Made by a program: the position numbers and the translations under genes
The notes under the pieces: model-generated
Database searches by the model: none
The model's input: the letters and a program-made list of their open reading frames with translations, nothing else
Told to the model about the DNA's origin: nothing
Assembly: GCF_037975245.1 (NCBI RefSeq)
Contig: NC_092575.1
Coordinates: forward strand, 14,552,310 to 14,616,309
Reading direction: 5' to 3'
DNA from: Apostichopus japonicus
Taxonomy: Eukaryota; Echinodermata; Holothuroidea; Aspidochirotida; Stichopodidae
Length of the DNA: 64,000 nucleotides
In this document: positions 10,819 through 23,088 of the stretch, piece after piece
Numbering within the stretch: the stretch's first letter is position 1
How the letters are laid out: each line of letters begins with the position of its first letter

Positions 10819-10988
10819 ATAACGACAAAGTATTTTGGACGGTTACCACCCGTTTGTAACTAAAAGGGATGGCTGATAATGCTAAATACCTATCCACGGC
10901 TACACCGCACATACACACATGTGAGAGATAGATATAGCGATGTATGCGCTGGGAGGCGACGTTCCAACAAAAACATTATAACACGCAC

Positions 10989-11272
10989 TTGGCAATCGCA
11001 CAAATGCGATCCGAGGCGTTGACGAATACAGAGAAAATATAGTTGGTTTTACGGTATAATCGGTACTCAATTTGCAGTAAGATAACCACCAGATTCGTTA
11101 AGAAACAAAGCAAGCTTAGCATTAAGCATGACAATGCCATTAGCGCCAGGACAACAAGCTGTTCAGTAGTAAGAATAAGATCATCTCCGGGAACCAATCC
11201 GTCATAGAAAGAGGTGACGATGAGAGTAATAATGTGAGTGGTCCCCGAGGGAACAATAGCAGTTGTATTTAT
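10989..11272 (-). CDS. Internal exon of an unidentified multi-pass membrane protein
   Basis: On the minus strand an acceptor (ttgaaag) precedes an open frame of 94 codons plus 2 nt, ending at donor gtgcgt. It opens INTTAIVPSGTTHIITLIVT and contains a roughly 28-residue hydrophobic helix (LVVLALMALSCLMLSLLCFL and on to LLQI), followed by a basic loop (YRLYRKTNYIFSVFVNAS). The phase-2 end fits exactly the start of the exon at 702. The layout resembles a tetraspan (claudin/PMP22-like) protein, but no family signature such as W-x-x-LW-C-C was found. Upstream exons were not located. Function unknown. Confidence 0.45.
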
Positions 11273-13510
11273 CTTTCAATAGAAAACATTAGAGGGATTT
11301 CCGGTGGCTTAGAGTTGATTTATTATAAAATATAACTGTTGCAAACGCTCGACATCTGTTGCTCAAAACCATATCCTCATGGCAATTTGTATGGCCAAAA
11401 AAAATATATATATTTTTTTCCCCTTCAAATTTGGTTTATTATTTTGCATCTGGCAACAGTAGAGGGAATGATGTCATCACAGCCTATTCTGCTGAAACTA
11501 CCTTTTCATTCTTTATAATCTTTTACTCAATTATCACTACGAAAACGACGAATATAGCCTACAAAGAAACTTTAATTTGATAACATTACAACTACTTAGA
11601 AAATTGACAATTGTGCAAACATTCCAGATGTTTCACATTTCAAGGATAAAATCGACAAGAATATGAAAATAGAATATAGGAAGGCCAAAACTTTCGAAGA
11701 ATATTTAAAGCGTGAACATCACTACCTAATGTGGTTCTCCCTTCCTAGGCGAATCGAGTGTTAAGCCAGTCAAAATAGCTTATACTTTCAATCAATATTA
11801 TGTAGCGTGTTAGGAACTACAATAATATAGCGTGGGATGTTGAACAAACATGACTATGTTTTCTACTCTTCTAATCAATCACAAACAATTGTTATCAATC
11901 GGCTAATCATCTCATCCCTACTTGTACTTTGTCGTTGACGAGGTATTGTACTCTACTGAACATTTGTGCAAAAATGATTCTAAACTTGTTTATCCTTGAC
12001 TACTGACGTCACAGGTCAGAGGTCAAGTAATCAGAAACAACGTAATTTCAGCCAGTAATGACTAAGATGGAAATTATAGGTAAACAAATGGCAAAATGGC
12101 GGAAACCATGAACCCAAAGTTTGTGCTTCAGATCCTTTTGAAAGAGGATTTCTGAATGTGTTTGCGTTTGGCTTTTGAAGCTTCCAAGCAGAACTTGAAG
12201 GTCGAGAAAAGTATGGGAATTACAAAAAATTGCACAGCCAATGCCGACGTGGGCCTACAGATATACGTTATCCTTGATAATTACTGATGATGCCGTCACA
12301 CCAAGTAGATTAATAAAGAAATAGTAGAGCCTTTGACTGATCAAAATAAATAATATCAAAAATATGTTGAAAATTATGCTAAATCGTTATCACTTGTATA
12401 GGAACCGCGTTATTTATCAAAATCTAGAATATAAGGGAGACAAGTCTATAACGTACAAGAATAAACGAAATAGAATAATAAATTTTAAACAGTAGTAAAG
12501 CAAATTTAAATTTTTTTAAATTCCTTTATCTTATTTGTGTTGTCACAATTGGTCGTGATGGGGGTTCCAGTGAAAATGACGAGACGATATATTTGCTCTA
12601 TATATTCTCTATCGGATGCTAAGGTGTCGTGATGTTGAGATATCTAAATGAAGATGCACGGTACGTCTATGTATCGATTGTGCCAGCGAGTCCACAAAAT
12701 TCAGAACTTCTAAACACCGTATAGAATGTTAAGCTAGCTTAGTTCGCCTTGCATATTGAAGGACACGCGATCTCTGTTCGTGGACATGACGGGATGCTGA
12801 GTGCGAAAGTGACATCATCAAATTTTCACGAAGAGCAGACAATTACCCTTAAAATGTCTGTTACATCTGTGACGTGGTCATTGTTTTTTTTTCATTTCTT
12901 ATACTTATATTAATCAATTGTTTTGTCAAGTTTTCATAACTGTGTTATTGCAATGTCACTGCATTGTTCCCGAGGCTGTCATCAGAGATTCATGGACCCT
13001 GACCGTATTAGAATTTGTAAGTCAAATTTCTCTCTAGAAACAAGGTGGTGCATAACGTGATATTAGCTTTTATAGTAGTTCTTAATAATCAGACAGCGTA
13101 AAGAGGAACAGTAAGGTAACTGCACTTTATTGTAATAGAAGTAGGCATACATATCGGTAGGTCACGATTACCGTATCTTAAGCAACAACGATTAACCGTG
13201 CATGGGACCTTCCCTACAGGATTTATGTTCCAATAGTGAAAACTCACGAGTCACCCACAATATTTTATAATATTTTATAAAGCTGTTTCCTCAAACGTAT
13301 ATCGCGTACATTTCAACTTCGACAAGCTTTGATTAGAAAGTAATCTATTTTCACATGGCTGTAGTTGGTTGGAACAACAGTTGCACTCAAGTTCAAGTTA
13401 AAACAGGCCTGTAGACAACTTATGTTCAATTTAACGGCATATGTTGACCGTGATGACCGGTTTGTTTTACTGCTATAGTTACTATAAATGTTCTTGCATA
13501 GCGCCGTCAC
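11273..13510. other. No feature recognised
   Basis: AT-rich sequence without a credible exon. A short segment near 11446-11480 (tctggcaacagtagagggaa) resembles a dispersed repeat also seen near 18160 (minus) and 63520. Confidence 0.4.
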
Positions 13511-13511
13511 C

Positions 13512-13600
13512 AGTGGCGGACTGGCCACACGGGCATTTTGGCAATGCCCGGTGGGCCAGTGGCCCAGTGGGCTGGGGAGCCTGGTAAAAATTACAGCCCA
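13512..13600. repeat. Fragment of a DNA-transposon-like repeat
   Basis: Starts cagtggcggactggccacac and continues with GC-rich self-complementary ggcattttggcaatgcc and repeated gtgggccagtggccc words. It looks like one terminus of a non-autonomous element; the other end was not found. Confidence 0.4.
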
Positions 13601-14049
13601 TTTTCACAGTAGTTAATGGAATACAGACGGGCTGAGTAGAAATATATTTTTAACTGTGGGAATCAGCTCATGAAATCACCATGTTAGTTAGTCTGTTAGT
13701 TCGTAACAAAAGAAGTGCTATTGGCAACCCGTCCGTGCTAATATTTTTACGACAAAATATACAAGTACGGTGACAAATGCATTCTGACATATACATAGCA
13801 TTGGCAGAGAACACAGATTTTATTAATCTGCACCTCGTCCTCCAGAAAACGAAGTAAAAAAGGTTAAAATCTTATTAGATTATTTGGATCTCACTCAGTA
13901 GCTAAGTCCTGAGAGGTTATGTATGAATAAAAATGACCCACATAAAGTAGGGTGTTTGGTTATCAATTAGACGATTCTAAGTTTCAATTTCGCAAAATAG
14001 ATCCCACACTATAGAAAATCATGATTTCCTAGTATAGAATGTGAGACTC
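13601..14049. other. No feature recognised
   Basis: AT-rich, no coding or repeat signal. Confidence 0.4.
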
Positions 14050-14215
14050 AAGAAAGGGACATGAAGGAAGGGACATGGAGAGAGACGTGGATGGAGGGAC
14101 GCGAAGAGAGGGGTGTGGAGACTGGAGAGGAACGTGTAGAGAGGATGTGTAGAGAGGGACGTGTAGAGAGAGAGGGACGTGGAGAGAGGGACGTGTAGAG
14201 AGGGACGTGTAGATA
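14050..14215. repeat. Purine-rich minisatellite
   Basis: Variable-length units of gagagggacgtgtagaga type. The minus-strand open frames through it (Ser/Pro/His-rich) are repeat artefacts. Confidence 0.8.
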
Positions 14216-14605
14216 TGCAAAAGAAGTGTGCCCCATCGTATGATATTTGTTTTATTCGTAGAGGTTAAAGGTCGAATTCAGCTTTAAAAAGAAGGAGGGG
14301 GATCCACAGGTATAATGAGTATGTCAAGAACTATCAACGTATGTGGTTACCATGGTACCATAGGTCAAAGTTTTACTGATGAATGAAGGTTGCGAATTGC
14401 ATGCGCTTTATGCGTTATGCGATACGATATTTAACTCCATGGAGTCTTCTCTTTCAAATTTTCCTGAAATTTTCCGAAATGATCAGACATTTTTTTCATC
14501 AGTTGGCCATTTTCAACAATTTTGTTCAAATGCTTAGTTACAAAACGTTCAACTAACCGTTCACGATCAAAGAACATATATTTTTGGTAAGACAACTGTC
14601 ATTTA

Positions 14606-14812
14606 TTGAGATTAGTACGGTCTCTACATGTGATTGTGAAAGAGCGCCCTCTAAAGGTCGACATGATAAAGTCCAGATACTACTGGAAAACTCTTTATAC
14701 TGATCTGTCAATGTTTGTCCGATGTTGGAAAGTATGCCAGAAGTCAAACATTGCATTATCTCGCCCAGAACAAATCTTCATAGCATTCCAGTAACTGGCT
14801 TTTGGAAACAGG
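14606..14812 (+). pseudogene. Broken retroviral-type integrase fragment (LTR retrotransposon remnant)
   Basis: The frame reading KSRYYWKTLYTDLSMFVRCW then KVCQKSN matches the zinc-binding end of Ty3/Gypsy-type integrases (YYW...Y-x-D-x-x-x-F-V-x-x-C-x-x-C-Q). After about 20 nt the homology continues in the next frame as RTNLHSIPVTGFWKQ, resembling the segment between the zinc domain and the catalytic core. The frameshift and the absence of the HH pair and catalytic residues show it is dead. It ends at AAACAG|GTATGT, which could act as a splice donor. No LTRs were seen nearby. Confidence 0.6.
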
Positions 14813-16258
14813 TATGTGCTCATTTATGATGTTGAAAGAAACAGGTATACACTGGGTGACTGGGTCCTGAAAAAAATGTACAAATCCATCGTCTTTTTAT
14901 TTATTTATTTTTTGCATTAAGGAAGAATAACAACTTTAAGCCTAGAGTGATGAATGATGTTTATTTATATGCATTAGTTAACCATGTACTTAACCATTTT
15001 AATTAAGAGATATTTAGCCAGTTCGGAAATACATATCATTACCAAATGTCATTATATTGATGGATTATACTTATTTTAGTCATGGTATTCCACACAATAT
15101 ATACACACACACAGAGACATAGCTGTGGCTATGAATTATTACCACACATAATTTTAGGCATTTATCCACATTTGTAACATTGGGAGCTTGGTATTTTAGA
15201 AGTAACAATATGACACAGAAAATTAGATGTCGAAAAAAGCAACCAGTGTGAACTTTGAATAATAATTTGTCAATTTAAAATGTGCTTTTAAATGAACAGC
15301 AGCCAATATTGCAGAATAGTTCTGATCTTATGACATGTACACCTTCTGTATCTTAAATTAACAGAGACATATTTAAATTCAAACAACAACAGTTGTTGGA
15401 CTTTCCTGCAAAGATAAAATAAAAAATGTTTAAAAAGACCGGTATTTTAAAGTTGAATAAACAACCATACTAACTTATTTGTATTTGTATCAAGCATAAA
15501 AGATTTGAAGATTTCACGAAGATGCAGCCTGTTAAACAGTTCACATTCATAATGCATTGAATAAATGAAGAAAATATAGACGTTGTGCAATTAGGGGCCT
15601 ATCACATATGTCATTAGTGTTTAGTGTTAATTAAGGTTCATCACTATACCTGATCAGCATATAGCAGTATCCTGTGTACAATTGTTTATGTTCCAAGGTA
15701 ATATAAGCAATCCAACTTCAAACAAAATAAAACTAAATGTTGATGCAGTCCCTTTTGCACAATATGCAATTTATACCTCGATAATAGACTGAGCAATGAA
15801 CATATAGGAATTGGACCAATGTGTTTCTGTTTACATGATCTGTGGTATGCAGTTTTCAAATTTCATTAATTTATGTTAATTTACGTGTTTTATTTGGCAG
15901 AGTAGTTTCGCAGAGAAGTTCTTTTCAGAGAGGGCTTGGTGTTCCTGAGCAGAGAGAGCATTGTTTGGTTACAAAAAGAAGCGAAGGATCTGCTACTTTG
16001 CCCTGGTGACATGACACACAGCAGCAGCAACAAAATATGTTAACATTTAAACTTCCATGTTTTTGGTTATGTTGCTTGCATCAATTGAACTTATCCAGTA
16101 ACGTCAGACATTTGGCATCTGTCTGTGTACCGTGACAATTCGTTTGGCTTAACTTGTGCAACAAAGTCAAAATTCGTCAACATTTCGGTTGAACGAATTT
16201 GATGTATTGGCAAACAACTGCATACAATTAGAGTATGAACGGCTTTATTGATTTTTAG
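14813..16258. other. No feature recognised
   Basis: AT-rich non-coding sequence without evident repeats or exons. Confidence 0.4.
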
Positions 16259-16369
16259 CTAATGCATGGATGACTTAGGTGTGGTATAAATGTGTGAATG
16301 GTAGGCACTAGGTAGCATAATTATATGGGGACGAATGAACAATGTAGGAATGACTGGAATGAATATTGC

Positions 16370-16590
16370 GATGGGAGATGGTAGGGGTATAGGGTTGGGA
16401 GATGGTGGGGAAAGGTGGAGAAATGATCCATAAAGGTGCAAGATGGGGGAATGGAGAGGGATATGAGGAGGAAATGGAAGGGAGGAGGAATTGGAAGGAT
16501 GGGGTGGGAAGTCGAATGGTGGGGTAAGGGTGGATAGTAGTGGGAAGGGGGAAGGGTGAGAAAGGGTCGAAAATGGGGATTGGCAACTTT
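16370..16590. repeat. Purine-rich (GGA/GGGA) low-complexity tract
   Basis: Irregular ggggaa/ggagg units; minus-strand Pro/Ser-rich frames are artefacts. Confidence 0.7.
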
Positions 16591-16784
16591 TAAAACATCA
16601 TACTTGCCGTGTGGATTAACCAAAATTAGTGTAGAAAGCATTTTGTGTGTTGGTGGACACCAATGGTCAGCAGAGCTCACAATAGGTTCATTGATAGCCA
16701 CAGTTTAGAGAAGAAATATAAAGTGTACTTGAAATCAAACCACACCTGTTAGTTTTTTGGTCTCTATTTTAGTCATCTAATGGT

Positions 16785-17205
16785 CACACTCACTCACTCA
16801 CTCACTCACTCACTCACTCACTCACTCACTCACTCACTCACTCACTCACTCACTCACTCACTCACTCACTCACTCACTCACTCACTCACTCACTCACTCA
16901 CTCACTCACTCACTCACTCACTCACTCACTCACTCACTCACTCACTCACTCACCCACCCACCCACCCACCCACCCACCCACTCACTCACTCACTCACTCA
17001 CTCAATCAATCACTCACTCACTCACTCACTCACTCACTCACCCACCCACCCACCCACTCACTCACTCACTCACTCACTCACTCACTCAATCAATCACTCA
17101 CTCACTCACCCACCCACCCACTCACTCACTCACTCACTCAATCAATCACTCACCCACCCACCCACTCACTCACTCACTCACTCACTCACTCACTCACTCA
17201 CTCAA
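16785..17205. repeat. Long (TCAC)n tetranucleotide satellite with ordered variant blocks
   Basis: About 420 bp of CTCA units with interspersed CCCA blocks (near 16951-16980, 17041-17056, 17108-17120, 17151-17164) and CAATCAAT variants just after or before them. The alternation of the three unit types forms a higher-order pattern. The open frame through it (THSL repeats) is not a gene. Confidence 0.95.
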
Positions 17206-19041
17206 CTTTCATTGTATTATGATTTCCAAAATTTGCTCTCCATGTTGAAAATGACAGAATGGAATGGAGGGGGCAGGAGGGGGGGGGGGGCGGATGTACA
17301 ACTGTTATGACAAAATGTTCATCCAATAATGTTTAGCACAAATTGCCACCTTATCGAAAATTTCCTGTATTGTGAAAATAAGAACCATTCAGGCAGGTTG
17401 GTGTTCTGAAAGGAACGTGGAAGCCAAGCCAATGACGCCCCCCCCCCCCCACCCATGACATTTCCTCCTTAGACTGAGTATTGCCATCACTCAACTTGCA
17501 TTTCGTAGCCCAACCTACTTCTTATATCTGTCAAAGAGCTTACTCTGTTGTAGATTGTTAATCAATTTTTATTACTCGTATTTAAAGAGGCAAGGGGGTG
17601 GGAGCTAAGGGGGGGGGGGTGGGGAGGTAAGGGAATGGTATTGTTGAAAGACAATGACGGGCGCCTTCTCTCGGTAAATATCAATAGAATATGCCCGTAG
17701 TTCATAGGACTATGAAACCGAAATATGCTGTTATCATGTCGCTATGACTCACGTGAAGGGAATCCGGTCATGGATGCGTACCTATTTTAGTCGCTGAGTC
17801 CGTATTTTATAAAATATAGCCTGGAGGAAGTGCTAAATTAAGAATATATTTATGAATATGAATAACAGAGAAATGTGCACGAAACTGCTCGAGTAATTTA
17901 CGACATTGTTCTAATTACACTATCGCAGTAACAGTCTCAAAAATCCTGCATTTAACCTATGTTATTTAATATTATTATAATTATAATTATAATTATAATA
18001 ATTATAATTATTATTAATATTACGTACTCTGTACTTAGGATTTCATCAAGAAAGTCTGAGATGTTTTGAAGAGATATGCATTTCCTCTGTGGATAGATTG
18101 GGACAAATTTTACAGAAAACACAGACATTTTTAACTGAAGTGCCCGGATGATATCATTCATTCTGCTGTTGCCAGATCCATTTACAAAGACGTGGTTTTC
18201 GCCTAAATGTTCAGAACATTTTCTAGCAAATTTACTAATTAGCAATCAAATTTTAGCAACCAGAAAATCTTTTTCAAGGATTTGAATTTTGCGACAAAGT
18301 ATACACGTTTGGAAAGTTTCATAGTCCCATGCAGCTAATATTTTGTAGCAGGTTAATCAGTGGGTGTGTATATATAAAAATCAGTTGACGTACCCTAACA
18401 CAAGAATCTCTAACATTGATATTTGCACATCAGGAAGTCACACGTATACTCTACTCTACTATATTGTGTGACAGTTCATGGCACTTTCCTATGTCGGCAG
18501 ACGTTTGTGTAATTAATTACGGTTACTTTGTTAATTGGCCTGATCAGTAGACCATCTACTTGACTATTTATTGCGAGCCCGTTCGATAAGCGCATGCCGA
18601 TATTCGTCTATTGGGAAGCAATCAACCTGAAACCTTATATCTCATAGAAAGTTATTTCACGTGTAACGAATTAACGATTAGCATTCTTGAGAGTGGTTTT
18701 GAAGTATTGTAGTAGTATAGTTAAGTAGTCTGAAAACATAACCAAGCATGCAAAATGTGATTGAGAAAAATCGATTTGGGAGACGGGTCTTGAAGTAACA
18801 TGAATGGATCAATTGTAGTTAACCCATAAGTCAGGGCCGCAGAACAAAGGTGAAGTAGGAAGCGGCTTGATCCAAAGTTGAGCTTGTAACTGGGCAGAGA
18901 GAGAAAGAAAGAAAGAGATAAGGGAGCTGTTAATTTAACACCAAAAGACGTCCTACAGATGCTAGTTCAGACACCTGGGACATTTGTGTTACCACTTTTG
19001 CACACTTCAAGTTTCCCATATCCATATCAACACAAACACAC
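17206..19041. other. No gene; low-complexity patches
   Basis: Contains G and C homopolymer runs (17272-17291, 17429-17442, 17608-17617), a TAAT-rich tract (17967-18022), and on the minus strand a dispersed repeat fragment (about 18040-18245). No host coding sequence recognised. Confidence 0.4.
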
Positions 19042-19051
19042 ACACACACCC

Positions 19052-19085
<34 letters not shown>
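19042..19085. repeat. (AC)n/(TA)n compound microsatellite
   Basis: acacacac followed by TA dinucleotides and TTTATTTA. Confidence 0.8.
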
Positions 19086-19087
<2 letters not shown>

Positions 19088-19336
19088 TTATACAGAGAAA
19101 GAGTAAAATACACAAAAACATTCAAATAGGACAAAAGACTATAACAACTACAATGACACCCGCCCCCTAACCCCCACGCCCCCCCCCCACCCGAAATACA
19201 TTCCAATACAGCTGAACACCTGTGTCTATGCAAATAAAAAAAAATGCAGTATTTCAAAGAAGTAAAAAACTAAGGGCAGACAATCACTATAGTGAAGAGT
19301 TAGTAATTACTTAAACAATAATTAGTAAAGTTTTAA

Positions 19337-19575
19337 CTAAAAGATCTTGAAGCTGAGTATGCCACTTATTGCTTTGGGTAATGAGTTCCAAAGATTGGTG
19401 GCACGATGACGAAGGCTCGAGTGGGACGAAGTTTTGCGATTTACATGTATGCAAAAGTAGCTGAGGATTTCATGTGATGTAGTTATGAATGAAGGAAGTT
19501 GATTGTGAAAAAAGTTAGAGAGAGCGTCTGGTAGCATATTGTGTATGAAGCAATATGTGATTATCATAAATATAT
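19337..19575 (-). pseudogene. C-terminal fragment of a non-LTR retrotransposon reverse transcriptase
   Basis: The minus-strand frame reads [15 protein letters not shown] and later [20 protein letters not shown] then PKAI and SFK. The LW-NSLP-x-x-I ... S-x-x-x-FK pattern is the hallmark end of LINE ORF2 proteins of the CR1/RTE/jockey type. The 5' part is replaced by an (AT)n tract at 19590. A 5'-truncated remnant. Confidence 0.65.
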
Positions 19576-19587
19576 ATATAATATATG

Positions 19588-19589
<2 letters not shown>

Positions 19590-19663
<74 letters not shown>

Positions 19664-19740
19664 CGGGAGGCCCCGGCTCGACCCCGGTAGAGGCTGGAAG
19701 TTTTTGTCACTGTTCTTGATTTTCCAACTCATCACGATTT

Positions 19741-19805
<65 letters not shown>
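19590..19805. repeat. Two (TA)n tracts around a tRNA-like SINE scrap
   Basis: (TA)n at 19590-19661 and 19744-19805. Between them lies a GC-rich patch (agcgggaggccccggctcga, about 19662-19700) resembling the T-arm/B-box end of a tRNA-derived SINE. Confidence 0.7.
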
Positions 19806-19808
<3 letters not shown>

Positions 19809-22800
19809 CCAACATCGCTCTTGAAAAATAGTGAATGTTTGACTCTAGTTATATGACATCAAAGCTTTGTAACAATTTGAATATCATGCGAAAATTAAAA
19901 TTTCCATAAATTAAAGCTTGGTTCATAGATGAAGCGTGGGTTAGGGAGGAATGGGTAGGACGTGGTCCCCTAGCCCTCTAAATGTGCCAGTGATGTGCAT
20001 TTTTGCACTTCCAAAATTTGTGCCACAAACTGTTTGCTTCCCCCTAAAGCATAACTCCCTCTCCAACTTTTCCGGTGCACCTTCCCTACCCCCCCTCCCC
20101 CCCCCCGACTGGGTATGATATACATTTGATACACAGGTATCAGGTTTTGGGACGCAGACGCAGTTGTTCGTACAGGGAATTATTACAACCTGGATTGATT
20201 AACGGTCTACTGCCTTTTGTTTCTATCTTATACTATCTCTCTCTCCATTTATATATATATCTATACAGCAGATTTGTCAGTTCGGTAATGGTCAGTGTCT
20301 GTCCATCGTACGAATATGCATCGAATTGATTTTCAAGCAGATCATATGAGTTCCATAACTACTTACTGATACGTTCAATGTTTTGCAAGACGCGCTGGCC
20401 TTGTACGAACACGACAGACACAAGGTATTTATTCATTTCCTCACACACTGTAAATAAAATAAATTTGTTTTAATTATACTGAGCACTGAATAGAAGTAAC
20501 TCTTTGGAATAGGAACGTTGCTAGTAAACCTTGAGTTAAATCATCTGTCCCACTGTATAAGCTAATTCGGATAATTACGTTACCTTTTAACAACACACCG
20601 CCTAGCCTAAGCTACGTAAAATATGTAGCCAATTCAAAGAGCGAGAAACATTATTAGGCAATATGTGCTACTACTAGGCTATAGTCGAAATTCATTCTTA
20701 TCTCGATACACGTTTATTTGATGCTTCTATAGCAAACAGGACGCAGACTGCAAATTCAGGCTATTTACTGGCTAATTTTGGTGGATTTGACTATTTGCCA
20801 ATAGGAAGAAAAGGCACCATTTTCTACCAAAAGACATTTAGAACAAACACATGATAACTCTGTTAACAATTATAAGTCAAAGAATGGAACATAGATATTT
20901 GCATCTGACATAAGTTTGGTATTTCGGTTTATACTGTAATATGAGCCACTCTATTAAAGGCATTGAAGACTCGCCACAAACTGCGTGCCGCCTCTGAAAA
21001 AAGTTAACTTTCTGTTGCTTGCAAGTGAAGTACTTTTCTTATCGCTACAAAATGCAGAAAGTAATGAAACGTGATACCTTGTTGTCTTCAGTTGGACCTG
21101 AGATGTCCATCGCTGCTATGTACTCAAGCTGGGATCGATGGTGGTATCTACTGTAACACTTCTGTTACACCTCGTTCGAAACTAGGTCTAATAACCGGCA
21201 TCAGATGTTTCTCTGTGCGCGAGTATTCACTCCCTTAAAACTCTATTGAGCCAGTACAGGATTTATTATGTGTGTTTGGTAGTTGCACAGTGTGTTTGAA
21301 CAAAGACATATATCCCTACATAAAATATTAAATTGTTTAAGCAATCCATCTGAACAATTTAGGTAAAATAAAGAAACTTTGGGCAAGGAATGCTGTCAAA
21401 TGATTTCCAATTTTCATAAAAAAAATGACCAAAAGTATAAAAATTGATAATGTGTGGTACTTAATATCCATTCAATTTAACCGCACCCCTTGTTAGAACA
21501 AGCCAATGAAAGTATACTAGGTATATATTCAAACAACTCACAACTCATCATTGATACCAAGCAACACAACAAGTTGACTAAATAGTACAAGTGCACACTA
21601 TACTAGTCTACTGTACATATCATGTCAAAACAGTACATGTACAGTTTCCTAAACCATATCGTATTGTTACTGCATTTCGCTAATGTCTACTTTCGCAAGC
21701 ATGGAAACAAGGTACAGTAGTTCCCACAAGAAACCTGATGAAAGAATGACGAGACTAAGTTATCCTCAACGAAAGGCACAAAGAACCCATCATCAGTGGA
21801 GGAAATATAGTATTTAAGATGAATCTATATCGTCTGAAAACAGGACAGAACGTTGCCTTTGCCTTCCCATTTTAAAGGATTTTGACAATTTTCTTTTTCT
21901 GGTAATTAAACCTCAATGTGATTTGATCCTATAGTAGCTCAGTATTAGGTCTCCTGCTTTGGGTAGCGTTTAACTACTACCAGGCATTGGTGGTGTCTAA
22001 CACTTCTGTTACACCTCATTCAAAACTAGGTCAGATTACTGGCATTAGACATCTCTTTTTGCGCAAGTCTTCACACCCTTTAATAGCACTGCCACTTACA
22101 GTACAGTAGTAGCACCTCATTGTTAGGGTTGCAGTGCCACCTCTTGTCCATACATGTATATGGTTTGATCATTTAGTAGCTCAGTATTAGCTCTCCTGTT
22201 TTGGGAAATTGGGTAGCTACTGTACTACCTGTACAGTACCTGTTATACAGTATTGAACACCACTATACGTAATAGCACCGCCACTAACCATGCAAAAGTA
22301 CTTACTGTAGCACCTTAATGTTAGGATTGCAGTACCACATCTTGTCCTTACACATGTGATGTTCCAGATTATTCAGAGCCTGCATATATCACCATGCTAG
22401 TTCCACCAATTGGTTCACACTTATGTATGCACATTTGAAGGTCATTTTGCTCATTTATGTAGGTCTTGTTATCTTAAAGGTCACAATTTCATCCCCCCCC
22501 CCCTGTGGTAGAAACAGAGAAAGCGTGCCACATGCTAATGCTATGCCAATTTACTAACAAATACACTGTTGGAAACCAGTCAAGAAAATGTTGTTCATAC
22601 AGTAACAGTACTGTAGGAAATACCTTGGAATGTGCATATACTGTAGTGTACAGTATACTGTATAACACCCACTGTAGGGAATTAGTATATATGTAAATGG
22701 GCTGTAATTTTCTTCCCTGTACCTCTTAGTGACCAAAACTATTTAAGCTGCTACAGTAATTAGTACAGTATGTTGATAATGTTGAGGGAAAATTTATCAA

Positions 22801-23009
22801 CTTGACAGTGTTAAAATACTGTACCTGTCGTTGAAAGAGAAAGATGTCTTCGAAAATGATACCTACGAATGCAAGACACATGAACTGGAGTACTGTAACT
22901 GTACATTACTGTACTTGATGCAGTATTGTATTGTTACTAGGAGATTAAAAATTGCTTTCACTGGTTGCAAAACTGTCTTAAAAATGTTTGCGTCCGCTCA
23001 GAAAAACTT

Positions 23010-23088
23010 GCTAAACTGTAAGCTAAGCTGTAAGCTGTAGCTTGCTAAGTTGTAAGCTGTAGCTTGCTAAGTTGTAAGCTGTATCTAG
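23010..23088. repeat. Tandem repeat, 26-bp unit, about 3 copies
   Basis: Unit gctgtagcttgctaagttgtaa plus a short link, also forming agct-centred palindromes. Confidence 0.75.

Noticed and set aside
10601-10918. Lys/Glu-rich minus-strand frame
   Set aside because: Translation of a pyrimidine-rich low-complexity tract.
16780-17310. 176-codon open frame of THSL/THPP repeats
   Set aside because: It is a direct translation of the TCAC satellite; all frames stay open because the repeat lacks stops.
17952-18245. Minus-strand 97-codon frame that looks protein-like
   Set aside because: Its nucleotide sequence recurs in diverged form near 11.4 kb and 63.5 kb, so it is a repeat, and the 3' part runs into a TAAT tract.
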